A stretch of DNA of 64,000 nucleotides, from the NCBI GenBank assembly GCA_951799425.1, contig OX637394.1, positions 29,362,001-29,426,000 of the forward strand, in the 5' to 3' direction. The notes beneath the pieces are model-generated. The model was not told the origin of the DNA, did no database searches, and was given only the letters and a program-made list of their open reading frames with translations. Positions 10,523 to 21,657 of this stretch are shown one piece after another. This DNA comes from Ilex aquifolium (taxonomy: Eukaryota; Streptophyta; Magnoliopsida; Aquifoliales; Aquifoliaceae). How positions within the stretch are numbered: position 1 is the first letter of the stretch; each line of letters begins with the position of its first letter. A program made the translations under genes and the position numbers.

Positions 10523-11647
10523 TGATGCGAACCCCAATCGACTTGCTTTGAGACCCAACAACAATATTGGAAATACAACCCAAGAAAGCCAAACTTAGGT
10601 CTATGGATGAAGAATCTAGACCCGTTGAGAACTCGTGTCAAGAACCTAGATTATATTAAAATCTAGACCCGTTGAAGAACCCATCTCAAGAACCCAAATT
10701 ACAAGGAGGAACACCACAAAGGTTGTGATTTACCTTTGATAAGTTCAGAAGTTCAATCAAGAACAAGAGAAGTAAACTCAACTCAACTCACAATCAAAAT
10801 TCATTATCTCTTTCCTCCTACAATGCTTTGAACGCCTATTTATAGGCTGGTTATTACAAAGAAAACTTCCTAAAATAGCTTATCCTATTTAAGAAATATC
10901 TCTTACTTGCTGGTGAAGAAATATCTGTTACTTGTGGGTAAAGAAATATCTCTTACTTGCTGGTAAAGAAATAGCTCTTACTTTCCTAAAAGAAATAGAC
11001 CAATTTTAAACATGTCAATTTTAAGCTTAGCCTTTGCCGGAATCTTCTAGAACTTGAATCATGTTGATGGATCTTTGTTGCCAAAGTGGATCATGCTCCA
11101 TGCTTGAACTTGCACAATCAGCCTATATGTCTTGAATTAGCCCGTTCAATGCTTCCTTCATCCTTTTTGCTCTCGCCCGAGTCATAGGACCTCCAATTAT
11201 GCTCAACAGATCAGATTGCATTGCATCAAAAATGCCCTTGAGTGAATAGTGTCACGGTACTGTAGCATGAACAGTATCATGCTACAATACTTATTCTAAA
11301 CCCTAGTCCAAATAAAATAATAAGACATATGTGGGCTAAGCATCCTCAAACCCACTTATTCTAAACTAATAATAAAAATTCTTTAAACAAATTGAAAGTC
11401 TTAACAACAAAAAGGCCCTATCTCTAAGTCATGTCTTCATGTCTTCCACAGCTTGGATCAAGTGGATCAAAATTGGTTCTCCTTCTTTCAAGCCCATCTT
11501 GAGTGTTGGCCTCTTGCTAACTTCATCCCAGGTGGATTGCAACAATCCTTGCATTGTTTCCTTGATCTTCTTGGCTCTTGATCTTGTAATTGGCCCATCT
11601 GGACTTGCAAAGGATCTTTAAGAGTAGGCCCATCTTGGTTCTCATCA
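10523..11647 (-). mobile_element. Mosaic CRM-like solo LTR (B/C hybrid)
   Basis: 1125 bp with ends TGATG...CATCA and a perfect duplication TTTCA (10518-10522 and 11648-11652). On the minus strand it reads: B-type U3 start (11647-11229), then a complete C-type U3 start with its own TGATG terminus at 11228, C-type repeats and TATA region (CCTATAAATAGGC around 10834-10847), then B-type R/U5 to 10523. It therefore has two versions of the LTR-encoded GPxTRxRAK segment. It sits in the 5' LTR of element A. Confidence 0.85.
10891..10995 (-). repeat. 25-bp U3 tandem repeat (C type)
   Basis: About four copies of a 25-bp unit beginning AAGAAATATCTCTTACTTGC on the plus strand. They lie directly upstream (minus-strand sense) of the TATA region at 10834-10847. 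The same array is in C1 and C2. Confidence 0.75.
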
Positions 11648-11918
11648 TTTCATTTCTTTACGAAATCACCTTCACCACGATTCATCCTTCCTTCCCTGAG
11701 GAGACGACCTTAGAATACTCAATTCCAAGTAAAACATGACAATCGAAAGTTACGCTTGGGGATCACTTTTGCACACACACACATTTTCATCCACACACAC
11801 ATTTTTCCCATTTCTAGCATCGAACCCGAGGGAGAATGACACTCACCTACTTATATAAGCCATATACACATTCGAGGGTTCGTGTTCAGAGATTAGGGTG
11901 AACACGATCAAGCATTTT

Positions 11919-11936
11919 TGGCACCGTTGCCGGAGA
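11919..11936 (+). other. Primer-binding site, tRNA-Asp type
   Basis: TGGCACCGTTGCCGGAGA matches the plant tRNA-Asp-complementary primer site of Athila elements, with the usual TTTT spacer after the LTR. Confidence 0.8.
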
Positions 11937-12126
11937 CAATAAAGCGTTGAATTAGGAGGTGATTTCGGACAACAAAGGTAAGTCCTTGTGATTCTCATCA
12001 CGGGCCGAGGTACCTTGCTCCTTGTATATACTTTTTTTTACTTTTCATTTCAATTGTAGATATTGTTTTTGCATTTGGGGACGGGAAGACCAAAATAGAT
12101 TGGTTAGACGACCCCTAGAAGCTAAT

Positions 12127-13746
12127 ATGAATCTTCACCAAGACCCACCCGAGGATGCCTGTGACAACTTTGAGGATGAGGATGATAATGTTCCAAGGGG
12201 TGGGGGAATGCAAAACCCTATAATGCCAAACCCCCGAATGCATTTTCCCCCTCCTAGGAATGAAGGACACAATATCCCAATTGATCCTCCGGTGAGGTCA
12301 ATGCAGGATTATCTCCAACCCCCTCGTAGCACCACTCCCTCATGCATTCTTTTAACGGTCCAAGGTCATGCCTTCCTGGTTAAACTGGGAATGTTACAAC
12401 TACTTCCTCAATTCCATGGAATTGAAAGAGAGAATCCTTATTTGCACATTAAGGAGTTTGAGGAAATAGTTGCAACCTTCCTTACTAATCATGCCATGGA
12501 AGACATAGCTCGAATGAAACTGTTCCCCTTTTCCCTAAAAGATAAGGCCAAAACGTGGTGGAATTCCTTGAAGTCTCGATCAATAAGCTCTTGGACACAA
12601 ATGCTTTTCGAGTTTTTGAACAAATTTTTTCCAGCGCCCTAGACCACCGCTCTTAAAAAGCAAATCCAAAATTTTTCGGAAAAGCCCAATGAGCAATTTT
12701 ATCAATGTTGGGATCGCTACAAGGAATTACTACAGTCCATTCCACATCATGGTTTTGAACCATGGCAATTGGTGAGTTTCTTCTACGAAGAGATTACACT
12801 GGGCCATAGACAATTCATAGACAAGATGTGCAATGGAGAGTTTTTAAACAAAGATCCCGATGAGGTCCTAGAGTACATTGGCACAAAATGCACAATCTTG
12901 GGATATCACGGATCCCGCCCGATATACCGAGGTCTTCTCCGGGTAGTAATCAACCAAGCGGGGGAGGGATGTACGATTTAATGGATCGGGAAGACTTGCT
13001 TTCCAGAATCACCAATTTGTCTCAAAAAGTGGAGAGTCTTGAGGTCAATAGGAGAGATGAGGTGTCCAACATGTCCAAGACCGAGGAGTTTTGCTCTATT
13101 TGTGAGAGTGTTGAGCATTCCATATCGGAATGCCCCAACATTCCAGTGCTTAAAGCGGTGTACCATGAGCAAGTCAATGCCTTCAATCAAAGTAGGCAAT
13201 CATTCTCCCCACACTCTAATACATATAATCCGGGTTGGAGTAATCACCCGAACTTTAGTTGGAAGAATGAGAATCCCATTCCTCATGGGTCTAGTTTATA
13301 TTCACCTCCCATGCCTCCCAACCAAAATCAATACCATGGTCAAGGTATTGGTCAGCAAGGATCATCCAACCCACCAACCTACCAACCGTCTCATAAAACA
13401 ATTTGGAGCATGTCGTGCACCAATTCATTCAAAGCAAAACCACCACAAACAATCAAAATGCTGCCGCTTTTAATGACATTCGGACTCAAATCACAAAATT
13501 GACCAATGCCATAGGGTCTGCACAACAAGAGAACGGGAAATTCCCTGCTCAACCCCAAGAGAACCCTAGGCGTCAACACGTGATAGAGTCATCCGAGCCC
13601 ACCAAAGAGAGTTATGAGCAACTCAATGCGGTCACCACCCTTGGGAGTGGCAAACAAATTGATAAGGCCATTTTTCCAAAAGTCCCACAAAAGCCACATT
13701 GGAAAAAGAGAAAGACATTAAGGGAAATTCCGAGGGGGGTGAGGTG
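12127..13746 (+). pseudogene. gag of Athila-type element A
   Basis: Starts at MNLHQDPPEDACDNFEDED. An upstream ATG at 12022 lies in leader sequence. A Pro/Asn-rich N-terminus is followed by the gag core LPQFHGIERENPYLHIKEFEE and FPFSLKDKAKTWWNSL, then a knuckle CSICESVEHSISEC near 13091, then a Gln/Pro/Asn-rich tail with THQPTNRL-like low complexity. It would form the particle shell. The neighbour is the protease region. Broken fossil; I judge element A to have roughly ten or more breaks across gag-pol. Element G (54949-56640) carries a close relative. Confidence 0.8.
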
Positions 13747-14771
13747 AGTGAGAAAGAAAAAATTGTTGATGTTAATCTGCATGCATGTCCCATTCCGGCC
13801 CCTTTTTCCCAATGTTTGAAGCCACCCGTGAAGGTGGCTAATTATTCTGACATTGTTGAAATGTTTCAGTAGGTGAAAATCAACATCCCACTCCTCGATG
13901 CCATAAAGCAAATCCCTTGATGTGCCAAATTTTGAAATATTTGTGTACCGTGAAGAGGAAGTTGAACGTGCACAAGAAGGCATTCCTCACCAAACAAGTG
14001 AGCTTAATCTTGAGGACCAACACACCGCCAAAGTTCAAAGACCCCGGCTGCCCAACCATTTCTATCACAATAGGAAATTGTTGGGTGGAGCAAGCATTTC
14101 TTGACTTGGGGGCAAGTGTCAATCTCCTACCCTATTTGGTGTACCAACAACTCCAACTTGAAGAGTTGAAGCCAACTCCAATCACGCTTCAATTGGCAGA
14201 TCGTAGCGTTAGAACACCGAGGGGAGTAGTTGAGGATGTTTTAGTTCAAGTTGATAATTTCTATTTCCTCGTTGATTTTATTATACTTGATACTCATCCG
14301 GTTGTTAACCCTAGCTCACAAATTCCTATCATACTAGTTAGGCCATTCCTTGCTACTTCTAATGCCGTGATTGATTGCAGGAATGGACTTATGAAGCTTG
14401 CTTTTGGAAATATGACAATGGACCTCAACGTGTTCAACTTGTGCAAGCAACCGGGTGATGACAAAGAAGTACATGAGATCAACTTGATTGATACTTTGGT
14501 GGAGAATCACTTGGAGCTATTGAGCACGTTAAAATTGGGGGAGAAGGAGATTGTTGATCAAGAGGAGCCGAAAAGTTTACAAGGGGTAGAAAAATGGACC
14601 CCTACATTTGATAAGTTTCCACATCAAGAGAAGAGGATTTTTCCATCCAACGTACAAACACCCAACATGGAGTTGAAACCACTACCTTCTTCACTCAAGA
14701 ATGCATACCTCGGAGCACAAAACCTTCCCGGTAGTCATAACTTCTTCATTGGAGCCGAAGCAAGAAGATGA
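13747..14771 (+). pseudogene. Protease region of element A
   Basis: Contains CPIPAPF (the usual Athila segment before the protease), LCTVKRKLNVHKKAFLT, then the retropepsin core AFLDLGASVNLLPY, a flap-like region around RTPRGVVEDVLVQVDNF and VDFIILDTHP, and the linker to RT (MELKPLPSSLKNAYLG). Matching segments are in E (41923-43106) and G (53944-54948). In the family it cleaves the polyprotein. Fossil. Confidence 0.8.
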
Positions 14772-14829
14772 TCTCTTGAAAGTGTTGACGAGGCATAAGA
14801 GAGCAATTGGTTAGACGATTGCTGATATC

Positions 14830-15840
14830 AAAGGGATAAGCCCCCTCATTTGCACACACCGCATCTACCTAGAAGAAGACTCCAAGCCATCCCGACAACT
14901 ACAAAGAAGGCTAAATCCTATCATGAAGGATGTGGTGAGGGTGAGGTACTCAAACTACTTGATGTGGGCACCATCTTTCCAATAGCCGACAGTAAATGGG
15001 TTAGTCCCACTCAAGTGGTACCAAAGAAATTGAGGGTCACCTTGGTTGCTAATGAGGAGAACGAGTTGATAACGACAAGAGTAGTCACCGAATGGAGAGG
15101 TTGTATTTACTATCGGAAACTCAACTCTTGCACAAGAAAGGATCACTTCCCTTTGCCATTCCTCGACCAAGTATTGGAAAGAGTAGTCGGACACTTGTTT
15201 TATTATTTTCTTGGATTGCTACTCCGGTTACAATCAAATTGAGATCGCTTTAGAAGACCAAGAGAAGACTACATTCACGTGTCCCTTCTGCACCTTCGCA
15301 TATCGCCGAATGCCATTCGGGTTGTGTAATGCCCCGAGGACGTTTCAAGGATGTGTGATGGGAATCTTCAAGTGACATGGTGGAGTAAATTGTGGAAGTC
15401 TTCATGGATGACTTATTCATATTTTGGGACTAATTTGAAGGTTATTTGGAGAACTTGGAGAGAGTACTGGAGAGATGTGAGGAGAAGAATTTGGTTCTCA
15501 GCTGGGGGGAGTGCCACTTCATGGTGACACAAGAGATAGTGCTCGGGTACATCATTTCGGCAAAGGGAATTGAAGTTGACAAATCCAAGGTTGATGCAAT
15601 TTCCAACCTCCCCACATCGAAAGCCGTCAAAGACATCAGCTCATTTCTTGGCCATGTCAGTTTTTATCGTTGTTTTATAAAAGATTTTAGTGCATTGGCA
15701 CGACCCTTGACCAATTTGCTTTCCAAAGATGTCCCATTTGTGTGGTCGGATGATTGTGAGGCATCATTTAAAAAAAATCAAAAGCATGCTCACTTCACCT
15801 CCAATCATGCGACCACCCAAGTGGGACTTACCATTTGAGC
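14830..15840 (+). pseudogene. Reverse transcriptase of element A
   Basis: Recognisable blocks are the entry region with VVPKKLRVTLVANEENELITTRVV, YYRKLNSCTRKDHFPLPFLDQ, NLVLSWGECHFMVTQEIVLGY and LGHVSFYRCFIKDFSALARP. They follow the order of the intact-looking RT of element E on the opposite strand near 39000-40160. Strongly broken fossil. Confidence 0.75.
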
Positions 15841-16205
15841 TCATGTGCGACGCGAGTGATTATGTGTTCTGCACTGTGCTTGGTCAATAGGAAGACAAGA
15901 GACCATATATAATATACTACGCTAGTAAGACTTTAAATGAGGGACAAATGAATTACACTACCACTGAAAAAGAGTTGCTAGCCGTAGTATTTGCATTGGA
16001 TAAATTTCGGTCTTACATCATTGGTTCACCTATTGTAGTCTACACTGATCACTTTGCTTTGAAGTATCTTTTGTCTAAGCCGGATGCAAAACCGAGACTC
16101 ATTAGTTGGATCCTATTCCTGCAAGAATTCAACTTGACAATCAAAGACAAAAAGGGAGTTAAGAACGTGGTGGCGGACCATTTGTCCCGACTTGTAGTTC
16201 AAGAT
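15841..16205 (+). pseudogene. RNase H of element A
   Basis: Shows ELMCDASD-like sequence at its start, then MNYTTTEKELLAVVFALDKFRSY, VYTDHFALKYLLSKPDAKPR, and ends near VVADHLSRL, which is the RNase H to integrase transition of Athila elements. Fossil inside the broken pol. Confidence 0.75.
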
Positions 16206-17580
16206 GCCGAAGAGCATATTCTTATCCCAGACTCTTTTCCTGATGAGCATTTATTTTCTATTCATTCTGTTTGTCCTTGGTATGCTGAAATTTGCAATTA
16301 TCTTACTACCGGACAAATTCCATCGCACTGGAGCTCGGAGGATAGTCAAAGATTTATGGCAGATGTGAAGTACTTTTACTTCGACAACCCATACTTGTTC
16401 AAATATTACCCTGACCAACTCATGAGGAGATGCGTACCTGAGAATGAACAATGGGATGTCCTTGCATTCTGCCATTCCGAAGCGTGCGGTGGACACTTTT
16501 TTTCCAAAAAGACTTCGTCTAAGGTTTTGCAATCCGATTTTTATTGGCCTTCTTTAATTAAGGATTGCGTTTCATTTTGTAAGGAATGTGATAGGTGCCA
16601 AAGATTGGGTAGTGTGACCCGTAGGAATATGATGTCCTTGTCCCCCGTGTTAGTAATTGAGATATTCGATTGTTGAGGCATTGACTTCATGGGTCCATTC
16701 CCTATGTCTTTTGGCTACCTCTATATTTTGTTGGCAATGGACTATGTGGTCAAGTGGGTAGAGGCCATCCCAACCAAGACCAATGATCATCGGTCGTGGC
16801 CAAGTTCTTAAAAGAAAATATCTTTTCGAGGTTTGGGATGCCTCGAGCAATGATAAGTGACGGTGGTTCTCATTTCGGCAATAGGTCATTTGCATCCTTA
16901 ATGCATAAGGATGGCATCACACACAAAGTGTCCACCGCTATTCACCCACAAACCAATGGCCAGGTCGAGTTGGCCAATAGGGAGATCAAGAACATCCTAG
17001 AGAAAATGGTGAACCCTAATAGGAAGGATTGGTCACTTAGGTTGATCGATGCCCTATGGGCTTACCGCATTACTTACAAGACCATTCTAGGTATGTCACC
17101 CTATAGGCTCGTCTATGGCAAGGCTTGCCATTTGCTAGTTGAAATGGAGCACAAGGCCTATTGGGCCATCAAGACCTTAAACTTCAACTTGAGAATAGCC
17201 AGAGAGAATAGGAAATTGGAGCTGATTGAGTTGGAGGAGATCCATAGAGATGCATACGAAAGCTCAATAACTTCAAAAGAAAGGGCTAATATTTTTCATG
17301 ATAATCCATTTTAAGAAAATCATTTGGGCCCGAACAAAAAATGCTTTTGCTTAATTCTCGACTCTCCATTTTCCAAGGAAAACTCCGATCTCATTGGGAT
17401 GGCCTCTATCTTGTCAAGGTGGCCTACCCCAATGGAGCCGTGGAAATCACGAACCCCGAGGATGGTAAAACATTCAAGGTCAATGGCCAAGGACTTAAGC
17501 CATTCTTCAAGGGTTTTGAGGGTCAAAGGGTGGAGGAAGAGTTGCTGGATCCGGTTTACTTGGACCTTTTGGAGGATTAA
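16206..17580 (+). pseudogene. Integrase of element A
   Basis: HHCC domain CHSEACGGHFFSKKTSSKV...CDRCQR, then core sequence with [13 protein letters not shown] and [16 protein letters not shown], then the Athila C-terminal stretch LRSHWDGLYLVKVAYPNGAVEI, ending LDLLED. No chromodomain is seen, as expected for Athila. It joins cDNA to host DNA in the family. It is followed by a 2.5-kb spacer before the 3' ORF. Broken fossil. Confidence 0.8.
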
Positions 17581-17807
17581 CTGTTCATGTAGATTTTAGT
17601 GGATAATCGCTTTCTTTTATCATTTAATTACCAAGTTATTTTGTTTACTTACTTTCATCGTTGTGTAGTCCTCGTTCTTTAAATGTCCAGATTACGGTGT
17701 TTTTGTCAAAAGCTCCATACGAGGTGTTCCCTAACCCTACTTATCTTTTTAAAAGTCCATCATTGCATATCATATATTTTTTGTTGCATTGAGGAAAATG
17801 CATGAAT

Positions 17808-17821
17808 CAAGTTGGGGGGTG
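17808..17821 (+). other. Polypurine tract downstream of pol
   Basis: CAAGTTGGGGGGTG is almost the same as the 3' polypurine tract before the LTRs at 21658 and 24745. It is about 3.8 kb upstream of the LTR, so it could act as a second plus-strand primer. Confidence 0.5.
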
Positions 17822-19686
17822 AGGTACACCATTTTTATGATACACCAATTTTTTGTGAAAATTTGTGTTGATGATACCAATTTTTGTGGTGAAATTCACC
17901 TTTCACATGTTCTACAGATTTTTGTTTAAGAATAGTTGAGAAATATGTGAAAATTTTGAAAATTTTTGTGAAAAATATCTGAATGTTGACCTATATTCCC
18001 CTATTCAAAGTGTCACGGATTTATTGATATGATGATCTTTGCTTTGAATTGTGAATACATGAGTACATTATAGAAGTTTGTCCTATGCTAATAGTATCAC
18101 ATACTTGTTTGCTTTTGAACTCAACCATAAGTGTACCTTGAACGTGTAATTTTGGCAATTTACTGATTGGGTTCACATTTTAGAGCTTGACATGAATAGT
18201 GGAGATGAATAAGTACCCATGAGAGCTTTAGTGCCAATCCTTGTTGGAGGGAACTTACATTTACTCAAGGAACAATTCTTCAAATTTCAAATTTGTTCAA
18301 TAATCTCATTATGCTTGTTTTGGTTAGAGTGCAGTTGGGTAGTTGATTGACTTTGTTTTGAAATGAAAAATGATCTCCCATGCTTATCTGGAAATCATCT
18401 TAGGTCATCTTTGATTTACTTTGAGCCTTAACCCTTTTTCTTGTGAAATTCTATACCTAGTGCCATGTTTGAGCCTTGTTGAAAATTCGTTTCCATGCCA
18501 TACATTTAACCAAGCCAGTGCAAAATGATAAAAATTTACCACAACTTGGTTGTTCCAAGAGCTGACCATGATTGACCATAAAAGAGAAGGAATAGTGGTG
18601 CGGAAACCCAGTAAAAGGGATGAATGATGCCGATTTAAAAAATGTTGAATGAAAAAGAATATGAAATCCAAGAAAAGGAAGAGAAAAGGGGTGAGAGAAG
18701 AAAGAACGATCAAAGAAAAAGGAAAATGTTAAGGAAAAGAAGAAAAAGAAATAAAGAGTGAAGTGATTGTCTCAGACTGAAAATCCCATAAAAGGGTGAT
18801 CTTTTTGAAATAAAGGTCATGCACTCAGAACAACCCTCTTTGTTATCCTCTATCTTTCGTTTCACTTACCTCAATATCACCAAAAGGCCCCATTATAACC
18901 CTTGGATGTCCTAAATGATCTAGAAAAAGCATGGGGAAAGCACACTTTTAAAGAAAAAGGAAGGTTGATCTAGCTATCTAATGCACTAACATTCCGTTCA
19001 TGAGATTATGCCATGGTTGTTTAATTTTTTATGCATGTACCTCATTTTTGGATTATATGTGAGCATCTTTGTTTTGTGCACAAGATTCTATCTCGCATAT
19101 ACACATGAAGAACATGCCAGGATAACCATAGTGTGATTCATTGTTGAGAGACACCCTAGGTGAGATTTGCATCGAAGCTGAATTTGGATAGCCGAGTGAA
19201 TGTGAATTCCGCTGGGTAAATGTTTAAATTACATGTCCACTCCACACATACACGAGTTTGAAAATGAATGTGTAGATGCATATTCTAGAAGAGCATTTAA
19301 AGCCATGGTGATGCTCATGTGTGCTTAGCTCGGGTATTTGAACAATGTTGTCATGTAGCCCTATGCTTGTGGGATGGGGGAATATCGATCAGTTTTCGAT
19401 ATTGGATAGAATTAGGAATACCTTTGTCATTTGAATCTATGTTTTACATTTTTGGTATTCATTTTGGTAGTTAAACTTAGAAATCCATGTCTAGTATTTT
19501 GAAAGCATCAAAATTTTAAATCATATTGCAATTTCGAAAATGACTTTGGGCATGATCACTCAATTGTGGTTCAGGTTTTTGGTAGAGTAGATGTCATAGA
19601 TAGGTTGGTAGAATGTTTAGGAGTTGAAATAAGTTGGAATGGAAGTGAGAGTTGGAGCACAAGATTTTTTTTTTTACAAAAAAGGC

Positions 19687-19756
19687 AAAACCTTCCAGAA
19701 GGTTTGGTTATTAACCTTCTGGAAGAATTTTTCCAATGCATCAACCTTCCGAAAGG
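19687..19756. promoter_or_regulatory. Internal palindrome cluster of element A
   Basis: AACCTTCCAGAAGGTT, AACCTTCTGGAAG and AACCTTCCGAAAGGTT occur within 70 bases, about 380-450 bases upstream of the 3' ORF. They are near-perfect versions of the AACCTTCCGGAAGGTT palindrome in A's own LTR U3. Confidence 0.65.
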
Positions 19757-20136
19757 TTTTGCACAAAAAGCTAAAAACGAGGGTTTTAAGTTCATTTTTT
19801 CGGTCTAACTGTTCATTTCCCCTATTGTACTCGATCTCCCAAGCAATTCTCTCTCCCTCAAATCTTCTCTAAGCTTAGAAAATCCCCACCCAATCCATCA
19901 AATCTTCCATTTCTCACTTCTAGGGTTGGTTTTTACCTGAATTTTACTTAAAATTGCTGGTTTTTCTTACAAACCCTAGTTTTTCCCCAAATCCATTTCA
20001 CCTAGGTTTCGTCAAAACTTTGAAATCCATTGCAATGGCTTAGTTAGGAAAGATTTCCCTTGACGCTTTTGAGCTCGTGGAGCAACACTTGATGTGGTTT
20101 TTGTCATTTTTGGGTGTTGGGGCATTGTTGATATTC

Positions 20137-21328
20137 ATGGCCTGCACGAAACGCAGGGGTCCGGGATCCCTACAACCCGCAGGCACTAGTTCCCACAAGA
20201 GGATCGAGGTAGGGTTGAGTGGAGATAGGGTGGAGAGGAGGAAGAAAGCATGGAACGATGCTCGCAACCAAAGCATCAACAAGAAAAAATGTCACATGTG
20301 AGCGTTTTGTGGATAGGCTCACTCTTGGGCCGAATGACGAGGTGGTGAAGATAATTGAGGGTCATGGGCTTGGTATTTGGTTTGAGCTGATTAGCGGGTA
20401 AAACCTGACATTGTGTAGGGAGTTCTATCGGAAGTTGCATGTGGTAGACGAGGATGGTTGTATTCTTAGGACGAATGTGAGGGAGAAGACGTTTGACGTG
20501 ACCCCGGATTTGATTGCTACCTTGATGAAATACTAGAGGCCTCCCCCTAATACCTCGGTCTACCCACACAATATCCAAGGGAGAAAAACACTCCCTGAGT
20601 TTGTACAGCTTACCAATGAGGACCCGACCCAATTCAAAAGGACAACTCTAGTCGGGGGCCTCAAGCACTCCTACGGGGTCATGAACAAGATCCTGCACTG
20701 CAATCTGAGCCATCAGGGTGCGGAGAAGAACCCGAATTTGGAGAAGCTCGCCCTCCTCCACGCATTTATGACCGGGAAGACAATGGATGTGGGTTTGTTG
20801 ATCGGGGAGTTCATGAAGGAGTTCGCTCAGGCTGCAAAGCAGAAGGCGAATCTCCCTTTCACCAATCTTGTCACTAAGATTTGCTATCATTGCAAGGTCA
20901 AGGGTTACGTCTCCAATGTCCTGCTGCCCCCTGAGGTTGGCGCTATTGGGAAATCGAGTAGCAATAAGAGGGCAACAAGGACTAGGGGTGAGAGAGCTAG
21001 AGCGTCGGAACCTGAGCCATCCTCTGCTGGGCTGTCTACTTCTGGGCCTTCCACCTTTGTCCCAGTCCGTACAGTTCCACAGAGCTTAGACGCCTTGGAG
21101 AGGACGATGTATGGGCTTTCACTTATGGTGACCCGGATCTTTGAGCATACCTTTTCGGGCGAGCCGATCCCTAGTGGACCTCCACCTCCTCCGGCCGGAC
21201 CCTTTACCTCTGCACCTATGGCTTATACTGTCGTCGATGTGAAGGGTTCCGATGATGACGACCAGGAGGAGAGTGATGAGGAGTGTGATGATGAGAGTGA
21301 GGACAAGATGGATGAGGATGACGAGTAG
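20137..21328 (+). pseudogene. 3' ORF of Athila element A (plant transposon protein-like)
   Basis: Encodes a protein starting MACTKRRGPGS. A basic Arg/Lys-rich N-terminus (GERRKKA-like) is followed by a globular region with CERFVDRLTLGPNDEVVKII and VVDEDGCILRTNVREK, a second helical block (EKLALLHAFMTGKTMDVGLLIGEFMKE), a Ser/Pro/Arg linker, and a tail of about 35 residues made almost only of Asp/Glu. It resembles the family annotated in plant proteomes as 'putative plant transposon protein' (recognised from memory). Function unknown. It sits between pol and the 3' LTR where Athila elements carry an extra ORF. A close copy is at 23267 and a distant one at 34840-35936. Broken, with few breaks. 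Confidence 0.7.
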
Positions 21329-21639
21329 TTGTGTCGTTGTGTTTTGTTTGTTTTAGTTTTAGTTGTTGCATTGTTAGGATTAGAATTATTGGCCTAGTAG
21401 AAGTGTCTCTAGGATTTTGGGCCGTTTTGTTTTTGAATTCTAAATTCTTGTATTGAAATTTTGGATGTAATTAATGAAAAGTACCACAGTTGTTTCGCTT
21501 TATCTTGCCCAAATCTATTTCTTTAATTGCTTTGTATTTTTACATTTTGATTGTTTGGCGATGTATGTGCGTTAATGGATTGTTGTAGTTTTACACTTTG
21601 CAGTTTGAAAATAAAGTTTGCTAGGGACTAGCAAAAGTC
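21329..21639 (+). other. 3' untranslated tail of element A
   Basis: T-rich tail between the 3' ORF and the polypurine tract, including TTTGCTAGGGACTAGCAAA just before the tract. The same tail appears at 9081-9180 and 24438-24730. No gene. Confidence 0.5.
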
Positions 21640-21657
21640 AAGTTGGGGGGGGGGGTG
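21640..21657 (+). other. 3' polypurine tract of element A
   Basis: AAGTTGGGGGGGGGGGTG directly precedes the LTR start TGATTAGCAC. The G run is longer than in sister copies. Confidence 0.8.

Larger units (their letters stand above)
9190..11914 (+). mobile_element. 5' LTR of Athila-type element A
   Basis: Starts TGATGAGTGATTAAC and ends ATCAAGCA four bases before a tRNA-Asp-like primer site. Without the nested mosaic LTR and one copy of its duplication it is about 1.6 kb. U3 has one perfect CCTTCCGGAAGG palindrome at 9501-9512 and degenerate neighbours between 9440 and 9535. Shared blocks are GAGTAGCTAAGTTTTTAAG near 10156 and CCTGAGGAGACGACC near 11695. Confidence 0.8.
17581..20136 (+). other. 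Spacer between pol and 3' ORF of element A
   Basis: No gene is visible in 2.5 kb. It holds a polypurine tract CAAGTTGGGGGGTG at 17808-17821, directly after TGCATTGAGGAAAATGCATG; an A/G-rich tract at 18640-18770; a cluster of near-palindromes at 19687-19756; and a pyrimidine-rich stretch at 19810-20030 that resembles a plant 5' leader before the ATG at 20137. The segment 17780-18360 recurs in element F at 30370-30888. Confidence 0.6.
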
